NCBI GenBank assembly: GCA_023444095.1
Contig: JAEZRP010000006.1
Coordinates: 1-64,000, forward strand
From: Bacillota bacterium
Lineage (GTDB): Bacteria > Bacillota > Clostridia > Christensenellales > Aristaeellaceae
Direction of reading: 5' to 3'
Length of the DNA: 64,000 nucleotides
Every line of letters begins with the position of its first letter. Within the stretch, counting starts at the first letter, position 1. The position numbers and the translations under genes were made by a program. The notes beneath the pieces were generated by a model. It did not search any database. It was not told the DNA's origin and was given only the letters and a program-made list of their open reading frames with translations. Of the stretch, positions 27,914 through 35,615 are shown one piece after another.

Positions 27914-28677
27914 ACGCTTGGATCGCCGGCGGAGGAACCGTCGGCGGTTCCTTTTTCAAGAGCGTTTCCCGGGACAGCCATGAAAAGATAGATGGTGTAG
28001 CCGACCGACACGACCGTGATCAGCGCGGCCTGGATCGTGTGATCGACGCTGTTCCCTGGCGCGGCGAAAACACTCAGCGCGTTGATGATCCCGTGGACGA
28101 CGATGCAGGGGACGAGCGAGCCGCTCTTGACAAAAAAGACGGTAAACAAAAAACCAATCGACGTCGCGTACACGATTTGGAGGGCCGTCTCGAGGACGCT
28201 CGCCCCCGTCAGAAAGTTTACGATGTGGCCGAGTCCGAACGTGAGGGACGAGACGACGACCGCGGATTGGAGGCTCCTTTGCGCGATCGCCCGGAAAAGC
28301 AGGCCGCGAAAGACGATCTCCTCGACAAAGCCGACGAACAGCATGGAGAGGATGATGACCGTGGTTTCATGGGCGGGAAAGTTGATCGCCACGCCGCCCC
28401 AAAGGTTGCTCGAGGCGATGACGGCGAGGGGGATGAGGTAAAGGGATCGCGCGTAGCCGATGCCCCGGTTCCGGCAAAGACCAAAGCGCTTCCACAGCCC
28501 GTTTTTCCGGATAAAGCCGACGAGAAGGAGCGAGGCGAGAAAGAGCGCCGGAAGGGTCGCGATCTGCCGGATGCCGATGAGAGCGGAAACGGTATCCGTG
28601 GCGCCGATGAGAAGGATGTATCCTGCGATCCAGAAAAGCGCGAAGAGCAGCGGATTTTTTCTGTAGAGTCCGGTCAT
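27910..28677 (-). CDS. CPBP-family intramembrane metalloprotease
   Basis: A 255-residue polytopic membrane protein with about seven hydrophobic segments. The CPBP/Abi motif is FVEEIVFRGLLFRA (Glu-Glu and Arg), with the second and third motifs in LTFGLGHIVNFL and VVHGIINAL, giving the conserved His residues. The family is related to the CAAX protease Rce1; bacterial members process or cleave within membranes, but most substrates are unknown. CGGAGG precedes the ATG. It converges with sigG; the stop codons overlap by a few bases, and the last 15 or so residues (TADGSSAGD) are encoded by the sigG terminator region. Confidence 0.88.
   Translation of the reverse strand: MTGLYRKNPLLFALFWIAGYILLIGATDTVSALIGIRQIATLPALFLASLLLVGFIRKNGLWKRFGLCRNRGIGYARSLYLIPLAVIASSNLWGGVAINFPAHETTVIILSMLFVGFVEEIVFRGLLFRAIAQRSLQSAVVVSSLTFGLGHIVNFLTGASVLETALQIVYATSIGFLFTVFFVKSGSLVPCIVVHGIINALSVFAAPGNSVDHTIQAALITVVSVGYTIYLFMAVPGNALEKGTADGSSAGDPSV
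27934..27956 (+). terminator. Terminator for sigG inside the convergent gene's 3' end
   Basis: GGAACCG / CGGTTCC stem with a 4-nt loop, followed by TTTTT. It lies within the last codons of the CPBP protease gene on the other strand. Confidence 0.85.
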
Positions 28678-28765
28678 TTTATTTCCTCCGATCCATTTTT
28701 TTGACGCGCGCCATTCTCCCCCTCCCTTCCGTGCGCGATGCTTATATCAGATTAAAATTCTTATG

Positions 28766-28795
28766 AAAAGACCCCGCGCCTGTGCGACGCGGGGC
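28766..28795 (-). terminator. Terminator after the flotillin gene
   Basis: On the minus strand CCCCGCG ... CGCGGGG followed by TCTTTTC, immediately after the flotillin stop. Confidence 0.8.
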
Positions 28796-28801
28796 GATTG
28801 G

Positions 28802-30196
28802 TCAGCCGTTTCCCTCTATTTTTGCGTCGTCCTTCTCCCCCGCGTCCCTCCCGAGGACGGGCGGGAGCTCCATCCCCGCCTGCCTGAACAGCTCGTTCAT
28901 CGGCGGGATGGCCTTCAGCATGCCGGAGAGGAAGTTCGCCGTGGCAGGCGTCCCGTTTCCCCCGTTCATGCCGTCCCAGACGGTAACCTTGTCGATCTTG
29001 ATGTTCTTGATGGCCTCGACCTGCATCTTGACGAGCTCCTCGAGCTTGTCCGCGATGATGAACTTCACGGCTGCGTCGGGGTCCCCTCCCGCTGCCTCCA
29101 CGAGTTTCTGCATGCCCGCCGCCTGCCGGGTGAGGACCTCCTCGATGCCCTTTGCCTGTGCGGCCATGCGGGCGTAGATGGCGTCCGCGTCGCCCTTCGC
29201 CTTACGGCGCGTGACCTCAGCCTCGGCCTCGGCTGCGATTTCCACCTGCTGCTTCTCGATTTCGGCCTTGACGATGACGTCTGCCTGCTGGGACGCGCGC
29301 TCAAGCTCGGCGCGGGTCTGCTCGGCCGCCTGCTGCGCACCGTAGGCTTCCTTCAAGGCGAGGGCGGCCTGTACCTTTTCGGCGGCGGTTGCGATCTTGA
29401 GAGCCTCCGCCTCCTTCTCGCGCCTTCTTGCCTCGGATTGGGCGACCTCGATCTTCGCGTCGTTTTCGCCCTTGATGGCGGTTGCGTCGGCGGCGGCGAC
29501 CTGGATGCGCTGATCCATGTGCGCGTTGGCCTGACCGATTTCACCGTCGCGGTTCTTCTCGGCGACCGACTTCTTCGCGTCGTTGATCGCCTTCGCGGCA
29601 GCCTCCTTGCCAAGCGCCTCTATGTAACCGGATTCGTCGTTGATGTCGGTCACGTTGACGTTGATGAGCCTGAGACCGATCTTCTTGAGCTCGATTTCAA
29701 CATTGTTGGAGACGGCGAGCAGGAACTTGTCGCGGTCGGTGTTGATCTCCTCGATGTCCATCGTCGCGATGACCAGGCGCAACTGACCGAAGATGATGTC
29801 CTTGGCGAGCTCCTGAATCTCCGGAAGTTTCAGGCCAAGAAGGCGCTCGGCGGCATTCTGCATGATGCCCGTCTCGGTCGAAATGCCAACCGTGAAGCGC
29901 GAGGGCACGTCCACGCGGATGTTCTGCTTGGAGAGCGCGTTCTTGAGGTCGACGTTAATGGAGATGGGCGTCAGGTCCAGATACTGGTACGATTGAAGCA
30001 CGGGGATGATGAACGCCGCGCCGCCGTGGATGCACTTGGCCGAGCGGCTCTGCCCCTCCCTGTCGGAACCGACCTTACCGTAAATGACGAGCACCTTGTC
30101 GGACGGACACTTCCGGTATCTGGAGAGAATGCCGATGATGACGACCAGAAGCACAACGACGACGATTACCGTAATCCCGAGCACATAGGATCCCAT
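28802..30196 (-). CDS. Flotillin-like SPFH protein (FloT/YqiK type)
   Basis: A 464-residue protein. It has an N-terminal hydrophobic anchor (residues 5-25), then the SPFH/band 7 domain (KCPSDKVLVIYGKVG, FIIPVLQSYQYLDLTPI) and a long Ala/Glu/Lys-rich coiled coil from about 190 to 350 (EIAAEAEAEVTRRKAKGDA). Flotillins scaffold ordered membrane microdomains. It follows an NfeD-like gene by 19 nt, the classic YuaF-FloT pairing. ATG 30196 follows ACAGGAGG. Confidence 0.92.
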   Translation of the reverse strand: MGSYVLGITVIVVVVLLVVIIGILSRYRKCPSDKVLVIYGKVGSDREGQSRSAKCIHGGAAFIIPVLQSYQYLDLTPISINVDLKNALSKQNIRVDVPSRFTVGISTETGIMQNAAERLLGLKLPEIQELAKDIIFGQLRLVIATMDIEEINTDRDKFLLAVSNNVEIELKKIGLRLINVNVTDINDESGYIEALGKEAAAKAINDAKKSVAEKNRDGEIGQANAHMDQRIQVAAADATAIKGENDAKIEVAQSEARRREKEAEALKIATAAEKVQAALALKEAYGAQQAAEQTRAELERASQQADVIVKAEIEKQQVEIAAEAEAEVTRRKAKGDADAIYARMAAQAKGIEEVLTRQAAGMQKLVEAAGGDPDAAVKFIIADKLEELVKMQVEAIKNIKIDKVTVWDGMNGGNGTPATANFLSGMLKAIPPMNELFRQAGMELPPVLGRDAGEKDDAKIEGNG

Positions 30197-30215
30197 AGTA
30201 CGCCTCCTGTCGGTT

Positions 30216-30944
30216 TTATTCTTCGGATGTGTCGCTCGATACGACGAGCACGCCTTTCGCCACCCCCACGATCACGACCGCCGTGCCGGAGGGGATCATG
30301 TCAGGCTCGTCTGTGACCGCGCTCAGCTCCACGAACGCATCCTGGAGGACGAGCGTGACCTTCCCCTCTCCGGCACGCGCACCGGGGACAGGGATGTAGA
30401 CGCGGGCGACCAGGTCGATCGCGTTTTCGAGGTTCATGTTGCCGCTCTCGGTCAGATATCCGCTGAGCTGGAGGATCTTCGCGACCAGGTACATCGCGGC
30501 GCCGCCGGGAATGAGGCCGATCGCGACCGCGAACGGGCTCGGCACGCCGCCGAGCTTCAGGAGGATCGACGACCAGCTGAAAACGGTAAAGAAGCTGACG
30601 ATGCCCGAGAGCGTGAAGAGCCGGACGGCGTCGATGCCGGGCGCGTGCGCTGGCACGTCGGCTGCATCCGGGCCCGGAACGAGGTCATGACCGTGGAATC
30701 CCGCGACGTCCGCGTCGGGCGCGCCGGAGCCCAGGTCGTGGGAAACGCCCGCGTCCAGCCCGCTCGCATCCAAACTGCCCGCATCCAGTCCACTGGCGTC
30801 CCCGGCATCCGGAATCCCGCCGTGCGCGAAGCCGATGACCGCGAGGATCAGCTGCACAACCAGCAGAAATGTCGAGGGCACAGCGATCACGTAGAGGATG
30901 CGCATCAGCGCGTCGAGAGAGCCCCACCATGCCTGCAGATTCAT
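30216..30944 (-). CDS. NfeD-like membrane protein, flotillin partner
   Basis: A 242-residue protein. Membrane segment at 17-41, then an unusual Gly/Asp/Ala-rich loop at about 44-95 with repeats of the type SGLDAG, two more membrane segments (TLSGIVSFFTVFSW and AIGLIPGGAAMYLVA), and a C-terminal OB-like beta domain (DLVARVYIPVPG ... SGTAVVIVGVAKGVLVV). Topology and position next to flotillin match YuaF/NfeD. The loop is much more acidic and repetitive than usual. First gene of the operon behind a perfect promoter. Confidence 0.82.
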   Translation of the reverse strand: MNLQAWWGSLDALMRILYVIAVPSTFLLVVQLILAVIGFAHGGIPDAGDASGLDAGSLDASGLDAGVSHDLGSGAPDADVAGFHGHDLVPGPDAADVPAHAPGIDAVRLFTLSGIVSFFTVFSWSSILLKLGGVPSPFAVAIGLIPGGAAMYLVAKILQLSGYLTESGNMNLENAIDLVARVYIPVPGARAGEGKVTLVLQDAFVELSAVTDEPDMIPSGTAVVIVGVAKGVLVVSSDTSEE

Positions 30945-30973
30945 CGGACCACCTCCCCTCCCCTTCTTAACAT

Positions 30974-31002
30974 ATTATAACAATTCTCAAAAAGTGTGTC
31001 AA
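30974..31002 (-). promoter_or_regulatory. Consensus promoter for the NfeD-flotillin operon
   Basis: On the minus strand perfect TTGACA (30997-31002), 17-nt spacer, perfect TATAAT (30974-30979). Between this promoter and the terminator at 31166 there is about 160 nt with no gene. Confidence 0.9.
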
Positions 31003-31165
31003 TGAAGCCAGCACCCCTCGAAGCCCTGAATTCGCCTTTTCCCGCCTCAAATATCCGTCCGCGCGCACGGAAGATACATTTGGGCCGCGAAATTGTCCGG
31101 CGTATGCTCCGCAGTGCTTCCTTGACGGTTGCATACTCATATTTCCCTTCGCCGCGCAATCATGG

Positions 31166-31206
31166 AAAAAACCGCCGCATCTGCCTTGAGGGCAGAGGCG
31201 GCGGCC
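31166..31206 (-). terminator. Terminator after the PrsA-like gene
   Basis: On the minus strand CCGCCGCCTCTGCC pairs with GGCAGATGCGGCGG, followed by TTTTTT. Confidence 0.92.
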
Positions 31207-31230
31207 CACGGTTCAGTCGGCGTGGCGCGA

Positions 31231-32667
31231 TTATTCGGCGTAGAAGTTGTCGAGTTTATAAACGGGGTTCAGCGCCGCGACCCAGGAGGAAAGCTGCTCC
31301 TGCATATAGCTGTCCTGCGCCTCCGTAAGGGCGGCCGTATAGAACGCGTCGCGGATGTCTTCAAGGGGGACCGCGCCGGGCGTCACATCGGAGTGATAGC
31401 TGATGATGTGCACGCCGGAGGAACTGATGACCGGCTCGAGCGTGTAGTCGCCCACGTTCTGAAGCGCCATGGCGGCATCGCGGAAGTGGGTGTCCCAAGT
31501 GGTGGAGGTGGCGGAGACCAGATAGCCGCGCGTCATCGAGGGGTCCTCCTGCATGCCGGGATCCTCGCCGTACTCCGCCATCACGCTGTCGAAGGACTCG
31601 CCGCTGGCGAGCTTCTGATAGATCTCGTCAAGCTTGCCCTGCACGGTCGCGATGCACGCGGCCTTCTTGGTGGCGAGATCCGTCTCAAGGGTCGCGACCT
31701 CGGCCGCCTTCGCGTCGATATCCGCCTGAATGTCGGCGGTGGGACGCGGCGTGGCGGCGGCAGTCGCTTCGGCGGTGGCCTCCGCGGTTGCGGTCGCGTC
31801 GGGCTGGACGGTCGCCTCGGGCGCGGTGGCGGTCGTAAGCTCCGCTTTCAGGGCGTCAAGCGCGGTCTGCGCGGTCGCGAGCGCGGCGTACGCGTCGGTG
31901 ACGGGCGTCAAAACGGACTCGTCGACCTTGACGAGAATGTGCTTCGCCGTGCGGTAGCCCTCGGGCATCCAGGTGATCACCTTCTCGGGATCGTTCATGT
32001 CGGTCTCGAAGGTAGAGAGATTGCTTTCGTAGGCGGCTTGATCCTCGGCGAGCTGCGCCGTGTATGCCGCTTCCAGATCATCGTCGGAAATTTCGGCGAC
32101 ATTTGCCTTGACAACTTCCTCGACCTTGTCGACGATCTTGGTCCACTTCTGCTGGTTGATATACTCTTCGAGCGTCTCGCCCTGCTCGTAGAGCGCGTAC
32201 TCGGTGTTCTTCTGCTTCAGCTCTTCCGAATCGCCCTCGGCGGACTCGTAGGCCTTGTCATAGGCCTCCTGATAGGAGGTCTGTCCGGCGGATTCGCACT
32301 CGGCGATCTCGTCGTCTGTGAGGGTAATGCCCATCTCCTCCGCCTTGAGGAGGGTCGCGCGGGTGTTCATGTGCGCCTCGACGACGTTCTGGAGGATGCC
32401 CTGCGCCTGGGACTCGTCCATCGTGTAGCCGTACATGGAGTAGATGTAGTACATATAGGAGTACTGATTATAATAGTCCGCCGTGACGTCGAACTTGGTG
32501 ACGGTGCCGCCGTCATAGGTCGCGACAGGGGCGGAGTATTCCTTTTTAAGAGTCGCCATGTCTTCGTCCGCCTGCATCACCGGATCGACGGCAATCAGGC
32601 TGCATCCCGTCAGGGTGAGCGCAAGCATGGTCACGATTGACGCGAGCTTGACGAATCTGTTTCTCAT
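31231..32667 (-). CDS. PrsA-like foldase lipoprotein with interrupted parvulin domain
   Basis: A 478-residue extracytoplasmic peptidyl-prolyl isomerase. The signal peptide ends in the lipobox LTGC (Cys22). A SurA/PrsA-type N-terminal helical domain runs to about 235. The rotamase domain opens with RTAKHILVKV near 240 but is then split by about 95 residues: a helical piece, an Ala/Thr/Pro-rich stretch (ATAEATAEATAAATPRP) and a coiled coil. It resumes at KLDEIYQKLASGESFD and ends SSGVHIISYHSD. PrsA helps secreted proteins fold outside the membrane. Whether the split domain still isomerises proline is unknown. Confidence 0.85.
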   Translation of the reverse strand: MRNRFVKLASIVTMLALTLTGCSLIAVDPVMQADEDMATLKKEYSAPVATYDGGTVTKFDVTADYYNQYSYMYYIYSMYGYTMDESQAQGILQNVVEAHMNTRATLLKAEEMGITLTDDEIAECESAGQTSYQEAYDKAYESAEGDSEELKQKNTEYALYEQGETLEEYINQQKWTKIVDKVEEVVKANVAEISDDDLEAAYTAQLAEDQAAYESNLSTFETDMNDPEKVITWMPEGYRTAKHILVKVDESVLTPVTDAYAALATAQTALDALKAELTTATAPEATVQPDATATAEATAEATAAATPRPTADIQADIDAKAAEVATLETDLATKKAACIATVQGKLDEIYQKLASGESFDSVMAEYGEDPGMQEDPSMTRGYLVSATSTTWDTHFRDAAMALQNVGDYTLEPVISSSGVHIISYHSDVTPGAVPLEDIRDAFYTAALTEAQDSYMQEQLSSWVAALNPVYKLDNFYAE

Positions 32668-32732
32668 TCCTTATCTTCCTCTCAATCCTCATCGGTTCGC
32701 GATCCGCATCCCAGACGCAGATATACCTTTAT

Positions 32733-32760
32733 ATTATACACATTAATAACGATTTGACAA
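32733..32760 (-). promoter_or_regulatory. Sigma-A promoter for the PrsA-like gene
   Basis: On the minus strand TTGTCA (32755-32760), 16-nt spacer, TATAAT (32733-32738). Confidence 0.75.
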
Positions 32761-32773
32761 GGCGTATTCCGCC

Positions 32774-33475
32774 TTAACCTTCAGCCAAAAATTCGAAGAC
32801 GGCCTCCGCGAGTTCGTTTTCACGCTCGGTAAACAGGTTCGCCATCTTCGCGCCGCGCATTTCGAGCAATCGCACGTCCCGGGAACGGGTGCGCGTGCCG
32901 AAGACCGCGACCGATGTGGCGGCGCGCGGACTCAGATCGCCGGGCAGGACCGTCAAAACCGGGCAGACGATGGAAAAGAGATTGTTCCTGGCGATCCGCA
33001 AGACGCGCGACGGCGCTCGCCTCCCCGCACCCCTGCCCACGCCGAAACTCCCGACGGAGATGAGCGCGTCCACGGGATATTGCTCGGTGATGAGCGCCGC
33101 GAGCGGAACGGACTGGCCGAAACCCAGAACCGCGATCCGCTCGGCGCGCTTGCGCAGGCTCTGATACGCCGTCTGCGCCTGCGTGAGCTGCCTCTGCCAT
33201 TCGGGCGTGCGGTCGAAGCGGTCGATGGGCAAGTAGCCGCGAATATCCGCGCGCTCAACGGCCAGCCCGCCCGCCTCCATGCGCTTCGCAAAGCGTCTGG
33301 CGCCCTCCTCGTCCTCGTCCGCAACGATCAGAAGCCCCATGTCGCGCATGGGCTCCGGCTCCGCAAGCTTCCTGCGGTCCATCTCCTCGTATTTGACCTC
33401 GACCTCCTGCGAAAGCAGCTCCGCTCGCGCGCGGAAGTCGAGAAGATCCTCCTCGGTCACGCGTCTTCTCGCCAT
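32774..33475 (-). CDS. Alpha/beta-hydrolase-like protein, function unknown
   Basis: A 233-residue protein. The first 60 residues are charged and helical; the rest alternates strands and helices with IAVLGFGQSVPLAALITEQ, which looks like a nucleophile elbow (G-x-Gly-Gln-Ser-Val), and DALISVGSFGVGRG, PVLTVLPGDLSP after it. It resembles a dienelactone-hydrolase or esterase core, but I cannot find a secure His/Asp pair, so it may be non-catalytic. ATG 33475 has GGGGGATC upstream; an ATG 5 codons earlier is possible. Confidence 0.5.
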   Translation of the reverse strand: MARRRVTEEDLLDFRARAELLSQEVEVKYEEMDRRKLAEPEPMRDMGLLIVADEDEEGARRFAKRMEAGGLAVERADIRGYLPIDRFDRTPEWQRQLTQAQTAYQSLRKRAERIAVLGFGQSVPLAALITEQYPVDALISVGSFGVGRGAGRRAPSRVLRIARNNLFSIVCPVLTVLPGDLSPRAATSVAVFGTRTRSRDVRLLEMRGAKMANLFTERENELAEAVFEFLAEG

Positions 33476-33511
33476 ATGATCCCCCGCCATCTCGTCATTG
33501 AATACTGTCCT

Positions 33512-34459
33512 CTATGCGTGCCCGTCCGCGGATATGCGCTCGACCTCGACCAGCGGCAGGAGCCGCTCGTAGTCGCGCGCCTCGAAGGTCCTCGTGCCCT
33601 CGGTCATGCAGGCGGCTGCCGAGCAGGCCACGCCCATGCGAAACACCTCCGAAAGAGGCTTTCCCTCGTGGAAACCCGCCGTCAGCGCCGCGACCATCGA
33701 ATCCCCCGCACCGACGGTGGAACGCACGTTCACGTCCAGCGCGGGCGCCGCGAACGACTCCGCGCCGTCCGTGATGAAAGCGCCCTCCGCGCCCAGGGAC
33801 ACCGCGACGACCTTCACGCCCATTTGGATGATGCAGAGCGCCGCGCGTCGAATGTCGCCCATGGAAGCGAGCGTCTCCCCCGTCATGAGCTCAAGTTCGT
33901 AGCGATTGGGCTTGACGAGGAAGGGCTTCGCCCTGAGGCCCTCCGAGAACCGCGCGCCATCGGCGTCGAGCACGCAGCGGCAGCCCTTTCCTGTCGCGAT
34001 TTCGATGAGCGTCCTGTAATAGTCGATGGGGCAGCCCGGCGGGAGCGAACCTGCGAGCACCATGAAGTCGCCCGGCTTTGCGCGGGCGGCGACGAGCGCG
34101 TTCATCCTCTCGAGCCCCTCGCCCGTCACAGCGCGGCCCGACTGATTGACCTCGGTGATGAGTCCGGTCTTTTCGTCGCGCAGCTTCACGTTCGTGCGCG
34201 CGCGGCCCGGGCAGAGCACGAAATCGCCCTCCGCACCGTTTTCCGCAAGCTTCCCGGAAAACATCGCCGCACTCTCCTCCTGCATGAAGCCCACGCACGC
34301 CGAGGAAATGCCCAGTCGCCGCGCGGCGAGCGCCACATTCATACCCTTGCCGCCCGCGTCGGATTGTTCGGTCAAAACCCGGTTAAGCCCGCCATAAGTA
34401 AAACCGTCGATGGAGAGCGTCAGATCGACGCTCGGATTGAGCGATACTGCCGTTATCAT
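33512..34459 (-). CDS. PfkB-family 1-phosphofructokinase/hexose-phosphate kinase
   Basis: A 315-residue PfkB kinase. It opens ITAVSLNPSVDLTLSIDGF and has LNRVLTEQSDAGGKGMNVA (substrate loop), and the second signature STVGAGDSMVAALTAGF with the catalytic Asp. The NPSVD and GGKGMNVA forms are typical of 1-phosphofructokinase (FruK) and tagatose-6-phosphate kinase (LacC). No PTS gene or transporter is adjacent, so the substrate is not fixed. Two adjacent ATGs (34462, 34459) follow GCGGAGG; spacing favours the second. Confidence 0.88.
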   Translation of the reverse strand: MITAVSLNPSVDLTLSIDGFTYGGLNRVLTEQSDAGGKGMNVALAARRLGISSACVGFMQEESAAMFSGKLAENGAEGDFVLCPGRARTNVKLRDEKTGLITEVNQSGRAVTGEGLERMNALVAARAKPGDFMVLAGSLPPGCPIDYYRTLIEIATGKGCRCVLDADGARFSEGLRAKPFLVKPNRYELELMTGETLASMGDIRRAALCIIQMGVKVVAVSLGAEGAFITDGAESFAAPALDVNVRSTVGAGDSMVAALTAGFHEGKPLSEVFRMGVACSAAACMTEGTRTFEARDYERLLPLVEVERISADGHA

Positions 34460-34579
34460 CATGTGCCTCCGCGGTCCGTGATGGGTCAATTATAGCACCC
34501 GGGACGGACAAAAACAACCGCGCGCCATTCCAATCCGCGGATTGATATGTTATACTACAAACATAAGGGGTGATACGAC

Positions 34580-35542
34580 ATGGCCTACTGCGCGGAATCC
34601 TATGCGGCGATGCTGCTTTGCCTCTCGCTTTCCCCGAACAAGGAGGAATACGCGCGCCCGCTCGCGACGATTGAGTACCGCGACCTCGTCGAGCGCGTGA
34701 AGGCGACGTCCGCCCGGCGGCTGAGCGCGCTCATGAATGTCGACATCTCCGGCATCATGCAGCTTCTTTCGATGACCGAGGAGGAGGCGTACCGCGTCTA
34801 CATCCTCATGAGCCGCACGGTGCAGCTCTCCTATGCCATAGAGGGCTTCGCGGAGAGGGACATCCGCATTGTGACCGAATTCGACGACGAGTATCCGCTC
34901 CGGCTCTCCAAGCGCCTTGGCCCCGCCGCTCCGCCGGTCTTTTACCTCTGCGGCGACCATGAGGCGCTCGCACGGCCCTCCATCGGCATCCTCGGCATGA
35001 GCGGGATCAAGACCGCGGCCGAAGTGCGCGCGTCCGTGGAAGCGATCGCGGGCTTCTCCAGGCGCGCGGGCTACCGGGTGGCGACGGGCGGTGAACTGGG
35101 CGTTTCGCGCGTGACGGAAGGCTTCCTTCTTCCGGGCGACGGCGATCTCACCGCGGTCCTCGGCGGCGGACTCCTGGAATACGCGGAGCGCCCGGAGATT
35201 CGGACCCTTTTCAGGGAAGGACGCCTCGTCGCACTCTCGCTCGAGCATCCCGAGGCGCTCTTTACGACGGCGCACGCCATCGCGCGCAACAAACTCCTGA
35301 TGGCGCTTTCCGAAGCGGTATTCATCTTCAACACCGACGGCAAGCGCGGCGAATCGGACGCGCTCCGTTCGAAGGTCTGCGACTGGGTTTACGCCTGGGA
35401 CGGATATCCGGGCAACCAGCCGCTCCTCAACAAAAACGCGATCCCCTTCCACCAGCTCGACCCGAATGCGCTTCAGGAAATGGCCGCGCGCTGGAAGGAC
35501 TCCCGCGTCGAGCAGCTCGACATGTTCGATTTGTTCGACTGA
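34580..35542 (+). CDS. Divergent DprA/Smf-like protein
   Basis: A 320-residue protein with a helical N-terminal part and a Rossmann-like part that follows DprA in order: YPLRLSKRLGPAAPPVFYLCG, IGILGMSGIKTAAEVRAS, GYRVATGGELGVSRVT, AVLGGGLLEYAERPEI, and HAIARNKLLMALSEAVFIF. DprA loads RecA on incoming single-stranded DNA. Here key positions differ: the usual GSR is GMS, SGxAxGID is TGGELGV, and FPxRNRIIAGLS is HAIARNKLLMALS. It may bind nucleotides or DNA in another role. SD AAGGGGTGAT precedes the ATG. It ends 73 nt before the ferritin-like gene. Confidence 0.65.
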   Translation: MAYCAESYAAMLLCLSLSPNKEEYARPLATIEYRDLVERVKATSARRLSALMNVDISGIMQLLSMTEEEAYRVYILMSRTVQLSYAIEGFAERDIRIVTEFDDEYPLRLSKRLGPAAPPVFYLCGDHEALARPSIGILGMSGIKTAAEVRASVEAIAGFSRRAGYRVATGGELGVSRVTEGFLLPGDGDLTAVLGGGLLEYAERPEIRTLFREGRLVALSLEHPEALFTTAHAIARNKLLMALSEAVFIFNTDGKRGESDALRSKVCDWVYAWDGYPGNQPLLNKNAIPFHQLDPNALQEMAARWKDSRVEQLDMFDLFD

Positions 35543-35546
35543 CGCG

Positions 35547-35608
35547 CTCCTCTGCGCCCGCATATTTTCCCCGCACGGGGCAAACAATACGGGAAAAGCG
35601 CAGAGGAG
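35547..35608 (+). promoter_or_regulatory. Inverted repeat holding the SD of the ferritin-like gene
   Basis: CTCCTCTGCGC (35547-35557) pairs perfectly with GCGCAGAGGAG (35598-35608); the second arm contains the SD GAGGAG. A smaller hairpin CCCCGCACGGGG is nested inside. Formation of the long stem would hide the ribosome-binding site. Confidence 0.6.
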
Positions 35609-35615
35609 TGGTTTT

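Noticed and set aside
28763..30316. 517-codon open frame on the plus strand
   Set aside because: Antisense to the flotillin gene, which has domains, SD and an operon partner.
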